A DNA stretch of 64,000 nucleotides from Fratercula arctica (taxonomy: Eukaryota > Chordata > Aves > Charadriiformes > Alcidae): the NCBI GenBank assembly GCA_947846985.1, contig CANTUZ010000002.1:15014087-15078086 (forward strand). The letters run 5' to 3'. The notes beneath the pieces are model-generated. The model ran no database searches, was not told the origin of the DNA, and worked only from the letters and a program-made list of their open reading frames with translations. Positions 1 to 11,949 of this stretch are shown here, piece after piece (positions within the stretch are counted from its first letter, which is position 1; the number at the start of each line of letters is the position of its first letter). Position numbers and translations under genes: made by a program.

Positions 1-3000
1 CAGGCTAAACAGATGCCAGCAACCTAAAAGACAGACCTAAGAATAACCCTGAAGACACTCTGAAAAGAAATAACAGCTTAAACTGAAGAAGTCGATTATG
101 TTGATCACTACAGGCTAAAACTCCGGTTTCATTGTGAAAATGAAGGCAAAGACCAAAAAAACACAGGAAAAGCAGGAAAGCTGGGCCATCAATATGAGTA
201 GCTCGGTTGGAGAATGGATGCTCTTACGCATTTACTGTTCTTTAAGAGGTTGTGCTCCTCCTCTGTGGGAAACAGGAGCAGCGTTAAGTGTTATATGAAA
301 GTCGCTATAGTTCATCGTTTATAAAAACATAGCTCAAACTTTTACAAATGAACTTCAACACCTGAATTGACAATTAATGAGTAGGCTGATCAGAACACAG
401 ACCATTCAATTCCTCTCCTTACTGCACATCATCAAAAAATTAACAAAATATGGAATACATCCAAGGCCCTTCTCTTTTTTTTTTTTTTAATGATCTTTTT
501 TTAAAGGAAATCACTACTCTCAAAAGACTGCAAAGTGAGATTTATATATTTAGTTTCCCTTAGCTCAGAATAAAAGTATTCTAAATGAGAATATGCACTA
601 ACAAAGATTGTCCTGTTTTCTGAGAAGGGAAATACTGACTTTAAAATGTGCTTCCCCATGCAGATAATCCTGTAACCACAGAGGTTCCTGCAGTTGTAAA
701 TAATATGAGACCACCTGGACATGTCTAATAGAGACAGTCCGGGTAAATAGGTCATTCAAAAAGAAAAACGAAGTCTTCTTATTTGAGTCCCTCAGTACAG
801 ATCTGTAGCTCTAAGGCTAATCAATTAGCTCCCAGAAGAATGGGTGGCTCTGTTCTGGAGTGTCTTTCCAGACAGTGGAAGAGTCCTGTCATCCTGCTTT
901 AAATAAGGAGCAAGCTTCATCACTGAGGAGGGCAAAAATATGGTTTAAACAAATAGTTGATTAAAGGAGCAATTGTAAAAGAAAAAATTCATCCCTTTTT
1001 TTAAGGAGTGTTTGTTCCATCTGAGAAAAATAGCTACTGTGAATTGCGTTTCCACAATAGTGAAGCTTCCAATTATTAAAGATATTTTTTTTCCTCAAAG
1101 GACAGAAAAACACTAGAAGTGCTGAGCAAAGCAAGTACTGGACAGACCATATTCAAGGAGATGATTACCACTGGAGTTGGATAAAACAAGTTTACCTGGG
1201 AAGGTGGCTCAGCAGTTTCCTGTTGGTACAATAGAAACACTAGGTCCATAAAACTGCAGGCTACTTCAGCTGCTTTTAAACCCTTTTAAAACTTCCTTAT
1301 TCATTACACTCCCACTTCTCACATCTGCTTTAGCCTTTATTCTACAGCAGATGTTAACGTAGCAGTTACATAGCAGTTAATCCTTACAGAATCTCACATC
1401 TCATGACTTAAGAATATTTTTAAAAGCCTCTAAGGGATTTAGGAGCCAATACTACTGATTTTCAGTGAGGTTTGGGCTCCTGGGACAAGATTCACAAGTT
1501 GGTTTAGAGAATTTCTACTCTGAGAGTCAGAGTTCCCACTGCTCTGTCCCAGTTGGAGGTGGCCCTGGAGGCCACAGTTCTCCAGAACACAGGAAGCACA
1601 AGACCAGCAGAAGCCCTGAGAAGGAATTTGATGCTAAAGATGGAAATGCCATAGCTTGTTCCCTCATTTACAGTTAGCTTGGTTTGTCTATCTGCAACCT
1701 GCTGCATTTGTTTGGTTAGTGTGATAATATTCGGTTGCAGATATGTCAATACTGTAAGTTATACCCAGCTTTCCAAGTTCGAATTTCTTGACTTTCACAG
1801 ATCTGAAATAGATGCTTGGCTTCTGAAATTCCTTTGTATAATTCATGGAATAGCGCATAAGACAAACACCTCCCCAGTAAATCAGGAGCCATGTAGAAGA
1901 GAAATGCTCCGCAAGGCTGAGCCAGAGGACATTTTGTGGGTTTAGCTCTAACTCACAAGGTTAGCAAAGCTCCTGGCTTCATTTGTGTTTCACAGAGCTA
2001 GGGAGCTAGGCCTTCCACAGAAAAATGGAGGGAAAGAAGGGAAAGGTACAAGCAAAAAAAGTCCCTTACAGTGTTATGGTTAGGGCGTTTATTTCAAACA
2101 TACACATTCATATCCCTCTTTGGGTAATTGAATCTGAGCCCAAGCTTCTCCATGCATATGCTTTTGGGTATCTGGGGACAATATTTCTCAGTTCCTCAGA
2201 TCTTTCCCTTTCCATTAATTAGGTAGTCTGCACTTTAGGGTAGAGAAAGGAAAGCGAGAAACTAAGTGAAGGAAAAAGCTGAAGGAAAAAACACCCCCTA
2301 ACTTGCCAAACAGAACATTTTCCTGAGAAGTAGAACACCTGGAGTTGAAACAAAGTTGAATGCACCCCACTTTCCAGGGCTATGTTCTCTAACAAGGCCA
2401 TTGTCCTGCAGCTGAGAGACGCTAGAAAACATGTAGGAGATTTGAGACTGGAGTGAGTGCATCTATCCAGCAGGAAAAATAAGATACATTTAAGGATGAG
2501 CTACATGGACCAAAGTACTACAACTGCAAGGATTTTAAACAGGTCTACACACCAGAAGCAAAGCCAGAGGGGATTTTGATAGTGATGCACAGACATCTAA
2601 GATGGTACTTAGTCTCTGGATTTAGAAGAAACGGCTGGTTATGTGGATCTATACTTTAATCACAAGGGTTTCGATAGGGTCCGTTTTGGAAAACGAGCCT
2701 CCAAGTACCCAGGTTCTTTTTGAAGTGGGACATGGATGCTTCTGAACTTGCCTTCACTGTGCAGCAAAGTATTGTGCAGACCTGGAAGTGCTATCACTGT
2801 GCTAAGTGGGACCAAGTGTCTTTGTCTCCAAGAGCACTGGACTTGGTGGATGCCTCAACTTGGGCCAACACGGCTCAAATTCTCTTTTCTGTTTATGATA
2901 CTTACTATTTTTATGCCTATATCTAAAATCTATCCCTCAGGCACCTCTTAATTGTACTTCACAGTACAGTGTGTACATCCCCATTGAAACCACAGTCCTT

Positions 3001-3479
3001 CTTAAGTCTTTCATACCCGTCTTCCCTGTAAGTTGTTTGTCATCATCTGGAGCAGTACACACAGCTAGTCTGAGTAACTATAGTAGGAAGTTTGGACAAA
3101 CATGCAATTCTCTTGCAAACAAAACATTTGGTGAAAATGGGAAAATTCTCAGTGTTGCAATATCTTATTTAAAACAAAATTCTAATCATTATTTACTATT
3201 TTAATGGCTAAAAACATAATAATAAAAACAACACCAGTGAACTGATTTTTTTCCCCCCAGAAAACTTTAAAACTTTGAGAGTTTGGCCCCACTTGGAACA
3301 ACGCCAAATTTTAAAAACTCGAAATATTTTGTTGAATGGAATGTCAGCTTTCCTCATGCTTATAGTAATATGCAATTTAGGTCCCTAGCTGCAGTGAACT
3401 GTCTGGTTTTATGGGGCCTGCCCAGATAGTCTAGATTCTGCAAATGTTTTTACCCATGCTCGACTTTCCTACTGTGTGT
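1..3479. other. Unique AT-rich non-coding DNA, no gene
   Basis: No supported gene. Open frames are at most 88 codons, overlap one another on both strands and show no family resemblance. A T-tract lies at about 473-489. No splice-site pair, CpG cluster or long repeat stands out. It is most likely intergenic or intronic. Confidence 0.6.
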
Positions 3480-3546
3480 GGTCCCACTGAATTCAATAGG
3501 ACTCCTCACAGTGGTTGAACTAAACGTGAGTGCGAGCGTTTGAGTG
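3480..3546. repeat. Relic of a short palindromic amniote repeat (CATTGA/TCAATGG core)
   Basis: The segment begins with GTCCCACTGAATTCAATAGG, a diverged form of the self-complementary core CCATTGA-n-TTCAATGG seen in several places in this window. It continues into a GTG/GAG-rich tail. Old non-autonomous repeats with this core are widespread in reptile and bird genomes, but I cannot give a family name from sequence alone. The copy is short and diverged, so the call rests mainly on similarity to the copies near 6270, 16760, 34140 and 46330. Confidence 0.35.
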
Positions 3547-4536
3547 TGAGTGTCTCATGGCCTGAGACTGCATATTCCCAAGAAAAAGCGCATGTTATCT
3601 GGGGAGAGGGAAGGTCCTGTGAATTACCTTATCCACCTATCATTCTGTGTAAACAATGCAAATGAAAATAATAGTGTCACATTTTCGAGCTCACGCTCCA
3701 GGTCTGGAAGCTTCTTTGTATGATGCCAAGAATCATAGTAAGGCAAGAACCTTAGACTAGGCAACGAGTGTTTCAAATTATTCCCTTATTTTCTTAAGTT
3801 GACTAGACAAGGATATTTTACATGGCTCTTAATTTATTATCTTTCATAATAAGGAATGTTACTGCAGAAATACAGCATTATGGAATATTGCTGAACATAT
3901 TATTAAATCTAATCATGGTAAATGGGTTTCCTTTCCAATTGTATGGTCCTGTCTATCTTTCTCCAAGATATTTGAATAACTGGCGGTTTCATTCTTCATA
4001 CATTTCAAGCTCCACTAATTATGTTATGAAAAGATCTTTACAAAATGGGTGCTCTGGTGGGTTAGCACTGTGGGGTGGGGGGTAACTAGTGCTGAAGCAG
4101 AGGGACCATACTACTGCTGAGAAATTCCAACGGTCCAGGCTTTTATGTTCATCTCAAATGAGACAAAAAGTCTACTTTTTTAAGAATACTGTTCCTTTTT
4201 ATTAGTGTTTGGGTTTTAAATAGCACCAGTTTTAAAACAGTCATCCTTTTTATTTTAGCACTGGAAAAAAAAATCACACAAAATCAAGTTTAGTACGAAG
4301 TAATGACTGGTCCCAAACCTCACATTACACAGAGGAAAATTCTGTAGTCAAATAACAGCTGCCAGCTGTGATTTTGAGCCAGAACAACAGCTTTTCTCAG
4401 CAATGTGCTGGGAGATATCTCCAAAGTGTGTGGGATGGTGTACAGCGCTCGGCGGGAACAGGCTGTGTCACTTCTGCGACGAGCTGAGCACAGCAAGGGA
4501 AGGCAAAAGCAGAAAGATGAGGACAAAAATAAGTAC

Positions 4537-4596
4537 CTGTGCCCTGGCTTGCCTCAGTGTAATCCAGAGAATGTAAATCATCTGCATTGCAGCCAT
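4537..4596 (-). other. Candidate first coding exon encoding a signal peptide (unproven)
   Basis: On the minus strand an ATG at 4596 has a favourable context (A at -3, G at +4). It opens a 20-codon frame with a hydrophobic core MIYILWITL, ending in the polar, small-residue stretch RQARAQ. That fits the A-X-A rule for signal peptidase, with cleavage after ARA. The frame meets CAG|GTACTT, a plausible 5' splice site, at 4537/4536, giving a phase-0 intron right behind the predicted cleavage site, as in many secreted and cell-surface protein genes. Upstream on the minus strand (4600-4720) the DNA is pyrimidine-rich and moderately GC-rich, as in a 5' UTR. The matching acceptor and second exon would lie at lower coordinates or outside the window; I did not find a convincing one. 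I do not recognise the protein. A chance hydrophobic frame is quite possible. Confidence 0.2.
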
Positions 4597-4849
4597 ATTT
4601 AGGATTTTTGCCTTCCTTCCACTACCAGGCTGGAGCAGCAGCTTATGCAAGTGTGTCTTAGGTCCGAAAGGAGAGAGGAGGGAGAGCAGGGGCAGCCGTA
4701 CGGGCCAGCCACTAACAAAAGTCTCCTTGAAATATTATCTCTCACAGGCAGCTGTTCAATACCTCATGATGTGTGTTAGGCGCTGCTTTCCTGCCAGCCT
4801 ACTAGACTGCACAGCACGCTCACCTCAGCTTAGTTTACTTTATTAGATT

Positions 4850-6265
4850 GTGAATTAAAAAAGCATTATTCTCATTGCTCAGCGGACAGCTTCCCTTTCC
4901 AGTGACTCACTGCTGCTCTCATAACCCTCATGTACACTCAGCACCACCCAGGCCATAATTTGTCTCAATATTTCTAGTAGTGTCAAGTGCCTGTGAATGT
5001 AGTCTGATCTGTTACATCCAAGTAAAGTTTGTCTTATGGATATACATGTGTTAAACAGAGAGTAAATCACTTCTGGAGATGACAAAGCTATATTTGTCAC
5101 CATTTTGGAAGGCAATTTCTTTTGTCGGCCTGCATGGCAAGTTTCTGTTTGGTGACATTGTGACATTCAGGGATTTAAAGCCGAATGAAAACAATAGATC
5201 CTGGATATCCCTGCTCCTTGAGAGCAAGCCCCTTGTACCCCACCATAACCCCAGCCTGACCGTGAGCTGGTACACAAGCACACAACATGGAGAAGAGTGC
5301 AAGTCTGGCAGGATCCAAATAGCATCACCAATTGTTAATCTGCTGGGTTTTTAACAAAATAATGAAAGACAAACAAATCTTCCATGTGAGCAAGATGAAT
5401 ATACAAATAAGATCCACAAGGAATAATTCAATGGAAGTTTGCAATAATTTTCTGCTGTTTGGATTAGTTAGTCCAAATAAAAATGTCTTTATTCACAGTC
5501 TTAGATCCAGGCTAGCACTGAAGGCCTGTTCCACAAGGCTCAATCTCCCGTATAACTGAAGGCTGGAGGGTGGGTTCAACAGATCTCAGAGAAAATTTTA
5601 TTGCTCATCCTCTAGTATGCAAAGTGTCATTACTGGCCAAATCTGCAAACTCTTCTCTAAGTAGCCTCTTCTTTTACTGACTTTAATGCAGATTGTTTTC
5701 ACTCAAAGAACTGAAAATAGAAGGCAATAAGTCCTCGGTTAGCCAAGCTGAAGCCCTCTGAATTATCAAACAGTCATTTAGCCAAGGTCCAAGACCACCT
5801 ATGAGTCTAGCAGAAGTTCACACATAACATGGAAGAAGGGCGTAGTTTTGGAGATCTGTGACCTGCTCCAATTTTTAGCTGTATGGTGTAATAGTTACAT
5901 TTACTGGTAATGGGGAAAATGAGTGTCCTGAAAAACACGGACAGCAGCAGTTACTCTTGCCTGGGCTGCAGCTGCTCACCACCTCAGGGGGTCAGAAACG
6001 AGTCCTTATTTCTGCCACAGCCGCAATGAATATGGGGAGACACATACCAGTCTCACCACACAGGCCAAAGCATTAACCAAAAGATGACTATAATGAATGT
6101 CAGGAAGATCAAATTAGGGTCAAGATAGCTTGATGTCCTGCTTGCTTGCTGCTTACTCAGAAATAATTTCCTCTTTATGTGAGTTATTTGCTCAAATGAG
6201 GTTTGTAAGAACCCTTATCTGACTCAGCCTCCAGGCAATGATGTCTGCCTTGCTGGGTCAAATCA
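4850..6265. other. Unique non-coding DNA, no gene
   Basis: I see no gene, RNA gene or clear repeat. Overlapping frames on both strands around 4879-5354 (up to 95 codons) have no recognisable domain and no codon-level preference for one strand, so I read them as chance frames. Confidence 0.5.
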
Positions 6266-6332
6266 TGCAGCCGCTGAAATCAATGGGAACATTCCTTGTG
6301 ATTTCAAATGGGAGCAAAGCCTGAGTTACCAT
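6266..6332. repeat. Relic of a short palindromic amniote repeat
   Basis: Contains GAAATCAATGGGAACA followed about 20 bases on by GATTTCAAATGGGAGC. The paired TCAATGGGA-type blocks match the arrangement of the old amniote repeat group with two CATTGA/TCAATGGGAG boxes. It is diverged and short, with no terminal features left. Confidence 0.4.
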
Positions 6333-7005
6333 ATACTATAATACATATTTTACTATACAGTTACTATTTATTACGTGCTCCATACAAATGAAAAAAAAAA
6401 TCTATTAATAAAAATGAATATCAACTAAAATGATCTGAGTTGCAACAACTATTTTCTTTGTGAAATGATCATTTGTTCTCCTGAAGAGAAGCTTATTCAT
6501 ACAACTAGCTTCATCTGGCCTTTTAAGTTAAAAGTCACTGTATTTCCCCATTAAGTTTAAGGACAAATATTGCACTAGCTCCTAAGAAAACTATATCAAG
6601 AACTTGATGATTTAGTATATTAAACAGATTGATTCATGTTTCCAAAGAGTTTCTGCTGAGTTTTCAAGCCCTTTTAGACTTGCTTTTACCTGTGAGTTCC
6701 CAGTTTTCCTGTTTGAGTTTGGAGCCACTTGCAGAATGGGAGAAGGAATCCTGCATTTGCTGTGATACATGACATATAAATATACTTCCATTTGTATCTT
6801 AATCTCATAGTGCCCCACTTTTCCATCATCCTGAAGGTGCTTTTAGATTCATTTATTTATATATGCCTTCCCTTTTTTGGGAAACAGTCTGCTTTTCTTT
6901 CTCTATTCCATTACTTTTTGGGTTCTCCATTAGCCTTCAGATATAAGCGTCTTATCTAATTTTATAAGATTATGGAATATGCATTGTATGAATGCTTTTT
7001 GATTG

Positions 7006-7029
7006 TTATATATATATATATATATATAT
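7006..7029. repeat. (TA)n microsatellite
   Basis: About twelve uninterrupted TA units. Simple repeats of this length are common and often length-polymorphic in bird populations. Confidence 0.9.
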
Positions 7030-8130
7030 GTACCATTTTCATTCATTAGTAGATGTTGCCAATATGTTCATTACTTCATAACGAAGCCTGCAGTCTTTTA
7101 CCTTTGCTCACAAAAACAGACCGTGGTTTCTGCAGCAAGCCTCACTGAAGCAAACAGTTGTGTCAGCGCCACCGCAAACAAAAGAAGTCTGCAGAACAGA
7201 GTCCCAGCTGAGTACCCTGTTTTCTAGCTTGAATCTCCATACACAAGATTGCTTTCTCTTCCTTACATTCCTTCTCACATGCTTGATCCACGCCTACCAT
7301 CCTTCCTACATACAAACCTTGCTTGCATCAGATTCACCCATAGCTCTCGCCTCTTCTTGAACAGACTTTGTTGAATTCATGCTGTTCTCTTCCACCCTCT
7401 ATGCGACCCACCTTTTGCTATTTCATGCTTTAAAGCTGCTTGGCTTTTACAGTAGTCATGCATGGTGGAATCCTTCCCTGGAAGGGACTGTACTGCTGGA
7501 TCGTTGGCAGTGTAACAGCAGAAAGGAAAGCCGCAAGTGCTGCTACTGGAAAGCTATGGACAAAGTGCAACCTAATAAGAATTCTGCTCCTCTGGGAGAG
7601 TTTTCCATTTCTGACACGGCAGAGGTAGCAGTACCAGTCCAGGTCACCTGGTCCAACCAACCTACTGTGCCTGGTTTGTTGCAGGCCACTGCACATCTAA
7701 ATGTTCCTTATAATTGTTTCTTTACCCAGAGACATAAATAATGACTGCCTATCAGAACCTCAGTCCCAAAAGTGTTAATATAGACCAGATACCACAGAAA
7801 TCTGCTTTTTTCTTTGGGTTGGTTTGGGTATTTTTCACTCAATGACTAGCCATCATTGCAGGAAAGCCACAATTCCTTTTAGCCTCAGAATTTAATTCTT
7901 TATTCACCCTATGTTCCTCAATAAATATGTTCATTTGGAGTACCAGTTTTATCCAGCTAATACCCAACTGCTGCTGAGTCAATCAAACAGAAGCAGCAAG
8001 GAGGCAAAGGCAGAGAACAGACCTGTCACACACTTTGCAGCCAGTGACGAGCAGGCACCCAGTCTTGCTTCAGATAAACAGCTCAAAAATTAGATCCTTA
8101 TCCAGACTACTTTTCTGTCTCTCTGTCTGG

Positions 8131-8152
8131 AAAAAAAAAAAAAAAAAAAAAA
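8131..8152 (+). repeat. A22 homopolymer tract
   Basis: Twenty-two consecutive A residues. It may be the poly(A) tail remnant of a retroposed sequence, but no recognisable retrosequence lies directly upstream and I see no target-site duplication. Confidence 0.85.
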
Positions 8153-9487
8153 TTAAAAGGACTGAAAAACTTGAGTAATGAGACTTTAAAGCAGTAATTT
8201 GGAAATATAAAAGAACGCACAAAAAATACCCAGAAAACAATAAAACTATCCATCCCCAACAAGGGGACGGCAGAGACACAAGAGGCACATTTTTATGAGT
8301 TTCTGTTTTGCCTCTCTCCACCTGCCCTTCATTCCTACCCCACTCCCAAATGATTTTGTTAGAAGTAGAACAACGGAAAAGGAATTTTCCACAGAAATAG
8401 GATTTATTAGGGAAGTGATTACTCACTGATCCAAAATGTGTCACAGAAGGACCTCTCCGTGGACGAAATTCAGCCTGACTATGAGCACACTCCTGGAAGG
8501 CTTGAGGCTTCATGGGGTTCTGCTGAGAGTCGCAGGTTACAGTGTTCAAGCAGGCATATTCAGCCTCAAGAAAGAGCTTTCCCGTTCCCTGGCCATCTGA
8601 TTCTCCATCCTGCTCAATTTCTAGCACCCTTTAGAGAAGAAATGAAAAGGGCAATATTTCATTCAACAATTGCTACAATCAGATGCAGCTTAAAGAGGCA
8701 ACTTCAAACAATGCTGCTGTCACTGTTGTTGAAAGTGCCTCCTGCACAAGAATCTCTTTTGTAATTGTCTTCCAAATAGGCCTGGAATAAGATTTCTAAA
8801 TATTGAAGCTTCTCCTGAACCATAAATTCTAATTTTTAGTTGTCTCTCAGTAAAGCTGATTCATAGTCAAATACAAAATCCGCCTGTTCTAATTAAGTGA
8901 TGGAGTTTGACTCCCCCTGTTTATCACCCTTTTCTATTCAGTCCTGTGCAAGATGGAATAGAAAACTTTAGCTGTTGGAGACCAGCAAACTGAATAGCTG
9001 TTAAAGAAATCAAGCTGGCCTCTTAAAGCAACTGATTTTCCTTCTATGAGACAAAATCCTATGCAATGGAGACCCATTAAATGAATACCTAAGGAAGTTG
9101 GTCTCTAGCGCATCCAGCACAATGGATAAAAGAACACTGTTAAATTAATCTCTTTTCAGCAATTGAAAACAAAATATATTTCATATAATGTGATGGCTTG
9201 CTTAAATGAATATCACTCACTCCAGAGAACTGCTAAAGTATTTTGGTGCAATGTGGATACATATTTAACAGATTTATACTTCAGATGTAATAACCCTTTA
9301 GAGATTTACCATACTTATGGCTTCAAAATCGGACCATAAGACTACTGACTACTAATAGGGACTTTATTGATGTCTTTTCCTGTGCATAAGACAAAATGCA
9401 TGGTACAGCGATATTGACTTTCACAGCTCTGACTGCTCAATGTACCTGTTTTTCTTGCTTTGAGGGGACTTCTGACTTCATTGTATT

Positions 9488-9520
9488 CCTTATGCAAAGC
9501 CAGTAGAGCTTTGCATAAGG
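9488..9520. other. Perfect 13-bp inverted repeat (hairpin), 7-base spacer
   Basis: CCTTATGCAAAGC at 9488-9500 is the exact reverse complement of GCTTTGCATAAGG at 9508-9520, with CAGTAGA between. Weaker complementarity (GACTTC on one side, GAAGTC on the other) extends outwards to about 9465-9535, giving an imperfect stem of some 30 bp. The arms contain TATGCAAA, close to an octamer motif. It could be a transposon-derived hairpin or an RNA hairpin; I cannot tell which. Confidence 0.6.
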
Positions 9521-9524
9521 CACT

Positions 9525-11765
9525 TCGGGAAGTCAAAAGGTTATTTGAAAAAGAAACCAAAATTCTATTCAAAAGAATTATTTTTTCTTCTTTTTCCTTC
9601 ATGAATGGAATTGTTTGGGATAAAAGTATGGTTTTAGTGTGAATGGGACACTCTGTAACATTACTGAGTTTACTAATTTTATAAAATTTCTAAACTACAA
9701 GTTCCCTGAACTCCTCTGCTATGTCCAAAATACTTTGTATTAGTCAGGAATCAATATGCCACTTAACGTTCCATCCTCTACAAATTCTGTGCATATCTTT
9801 TCTGAAGAAAGTGCTTGAAAATAGAGATTCCCTGAACAGGAGCACTCTCAGACCTGCTGGAGGACAACATTCAGATCCTCTCCTGGAAAACCCCTAGCAC
9901 AGTCATTTGTAAAGCAAATCACTCAAATGAAATAATGTCAAGTCAGCTGACCTCTACTGTCAAGAATGAATGAAAAAGAGAAGCAGTCTCTTAATTAGGA
10001 AGGCTGAAAATCATATACAAAATCATGAATCAACAGTAATCACCCAGAAGCTGATAGAGACCCAGACACTCATCAGTCAATTAACGTAACTCGCTTCATT
10101 CAGCTGCCACTCTTAAACAATTTCTGTCACACACTTTGCACCAACTTTTAAGGTATGAAGCAAATCACATGATGCAGTTTGGAAATCCTAGGGGTATGGA
10201 TAACTGTAGCCTCATTAGAGACTGCAGATGCCTTTCGTATTCATATTAATCATTCTTTCTCCTACCCTTAGCACAATTAAAGGACACAGCAGTCTTCAAA
10301 AGATACATCTCTGCCACACAAAACTTCACATTCTGAAAAAAAAAAAATATACATAAACCTGATTTAGAGCAAAATTAAAAATTGAAATATTTTCATAAGA
10401 AGGAATTTCCTGGAAAATTAAATAAGGAAAAAATGTGTCCCTGCTTCTTGATTGATAAAAGTTTTCCATTGCAAATGAAAATGGCAAAGTCTGTTCTTGT
10501 GGGAAGTTAGAGAATTCTGAAATATTTTTTCTGGTGAAAAAATATTGATTTTGAAAAAAGTGTTCTCTTTCAGATAGTCACTTCCACAGAAAATCTCTGG
10601 TCAACTCCTATTAAGCTCAAGAAGCTGTCCAGATTCTCTAAAAAGATGACATAAATTGCATGAAAAGGTGCCATGAATTATTTGTTCATTTTAGTAGCTC
10701 TCAGTAGTGACTAGCAGTGCTTTCTTGAAGTAGAGGGGAAATGCAACGGAAAAGTAAATTCCTAGTTAAATATCTTCAGGAATTACTGATACCATGAGGC
10801 AGTGTTTCCTAGAAGTACTGACATAAAATTTGGTAGAAGGGTGAAACTTCCCATTTCAGCAATGTCAGAACATTTTCCCTCACTAAGTGCTGAAATTTCA
10901 GCAAAATACACAGGATTTTTTAGTGTGTTTGAATTTGACTTGAAAAATAAAACGGGAACAATGAGTGTTTCCAGAACGGTTCTGCTAAAGAGTGAAAATG
11001 GTTGGCAGAAGTTCAATTCTAAGACTGTTGCTTGTCCCTTTGGGACACGCATCTACCACTGCAGAAGCAGACACTCTCCAGATCTGATCTGGGAAAGCAG
11101 TAAAAGCTCATCACAGTGAGAATAATCTGACTTTGCTCCCAAAGAGAGAAAACACAGATTCGCCAAGCTCTATACCACCTGGAAGGGCTTTACAGGTCAA
11201 ACTTCAAATACATTCAATGAGAGAAAAGTTTATTTTCTTTTTGCCTCCAAGAAGCTCCTTATTAAAACTAGCTTTGTTTGTGGGATTTATTACACCTATA
11301 GCCATTGACAGAGTCTGCACAAAGCTATGTGTTTGTTGTGAGGCCATTAGATACGCTGTTAGATGAAGGTATAAAGTAGAAATCCCCCCTGCAATAGATC
11401 TCTTTGCCCAACTGATGGCATTCAACTTTTTCCCTATCTGGGGACAGAACAAATACACAGAGGGTCTTAGGAAACAACTCTATGAGATGAGACATAAAGA
11501 AGCTTTTGCCAGCTTAAGCCAATACAAGGTGTGGTGAGATTTTCCAGCTGGAAGTCGCCTTTTCTGACTCTTACATGTGCACTCGTAGCCAATGTGTGAA
11601 TTTGTCACCAGGCTCTAACAAATTGCTATTTGTTTTGCAGACTGCCCATGTCCTCCCCAGCAGGAGCGAGCAGAGTGCAGAGCGGGAGGCGTTGCAGCTG
11701 CCGTGGCAGCCCCCACTGACAGACATGAGACAACTGCTAGGATTTAGCACCCCTCTTCTCCCCAC
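9525..11765. other. Unique non-coding DNA, no gene
   Basis: AT-rich DNA without a supported gene. Two opposed frames at 10783-11119 (89 and 105 codons) cover the same bases and look like chance. A 15-bp palindrome (CCAGATC-T-GATCTGG, 11079-11093) is the only local structure noticed. Confidence 0.5.
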
Positions 11766-11769
11766 ACAG

Positions 11770-11944
11770 GCTGATCATTGCAGTACAAACTTGCAGCCAG
11801 GTCTCTGCACACTGTTTTACGCATATGTGCATTGTAACCCCAGCTTCGGGAGAGATTCCTTCTTTATGGCCACAATTGTTCAGTCCTAGCAGAGAGACAG
11901 GCAATGTACCCAGAAATAACTTGAGATTACCAAAACCCTCTCAG
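11770..11944 (+). other. Candidate internal exon, 175 bases (unproven)
   Basis: The segment is bounded by good splice signals. Upstream, a pyrimidine stretch CCCCTCTTCTCCCCACACAG ends at 11769; downstream, CTCTCAG|GTAAGA is a near-consensus 5' splice site at 11944/11945. One plus-strand frame is open across the whole segment (58 codons after one leading base). It translates to a polar, proline- and serine-containing stretch with no domain I recognise. A second possible acceptor (TTTGTTTTGCAG, ending at 11640) would give a longer exon. The bases before it (11640-11760) are richer in G+C than their surroundings. It could be an exon of a long non-coding RNA, an untranslated or coding exon, or a chance pairing of signals. 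Confidence 0.2.
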
Positions 11945-11949
11945 GTAAG

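Larger units (their letters stand above)
6333..9480. other. Unique non-coding DNA with a small AT microsatellite and an A-tract
   Basis: No gene is supported. A (TA)n run lies at 7006-7029 and an A-tract at 8131-8152. The longest non-repetitive open frame of the window (8070-8627, minus, 185 codons) lies here. It reads through the A-tract as a run of phenylalanines and has no domain, so I do not call it a gene. The 7379-7741 frame (120 codons) is opposed by an 88-codon frame on the other strand and has no family resemblance. Confidence 0.5.

Noticed and set aside
4405..4602. 65-codon plus-strand frame overlapping the signal-peptide-like exon
   Set aside because: Lysine- and arginine-rich without a domain. 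The opposite strand offers the more coherent reading.
8131..8152. Processed retrogene ending in the A-tract
   Set aside because: No protein-like frame, target duplication or polyadenylation signal in proper position upstream. The same applies to the A-tracts at 25493, 53462 and 55584.
8070..8627. 185-codon minus-strand frame
   Set aside because: It reads through a 22-base A-tract as polyphenylalanine, has no domain, and a frame of this length is expected roughly once or less by chance in 64 kb of both strands. A 108-codon frame opposes part of it.
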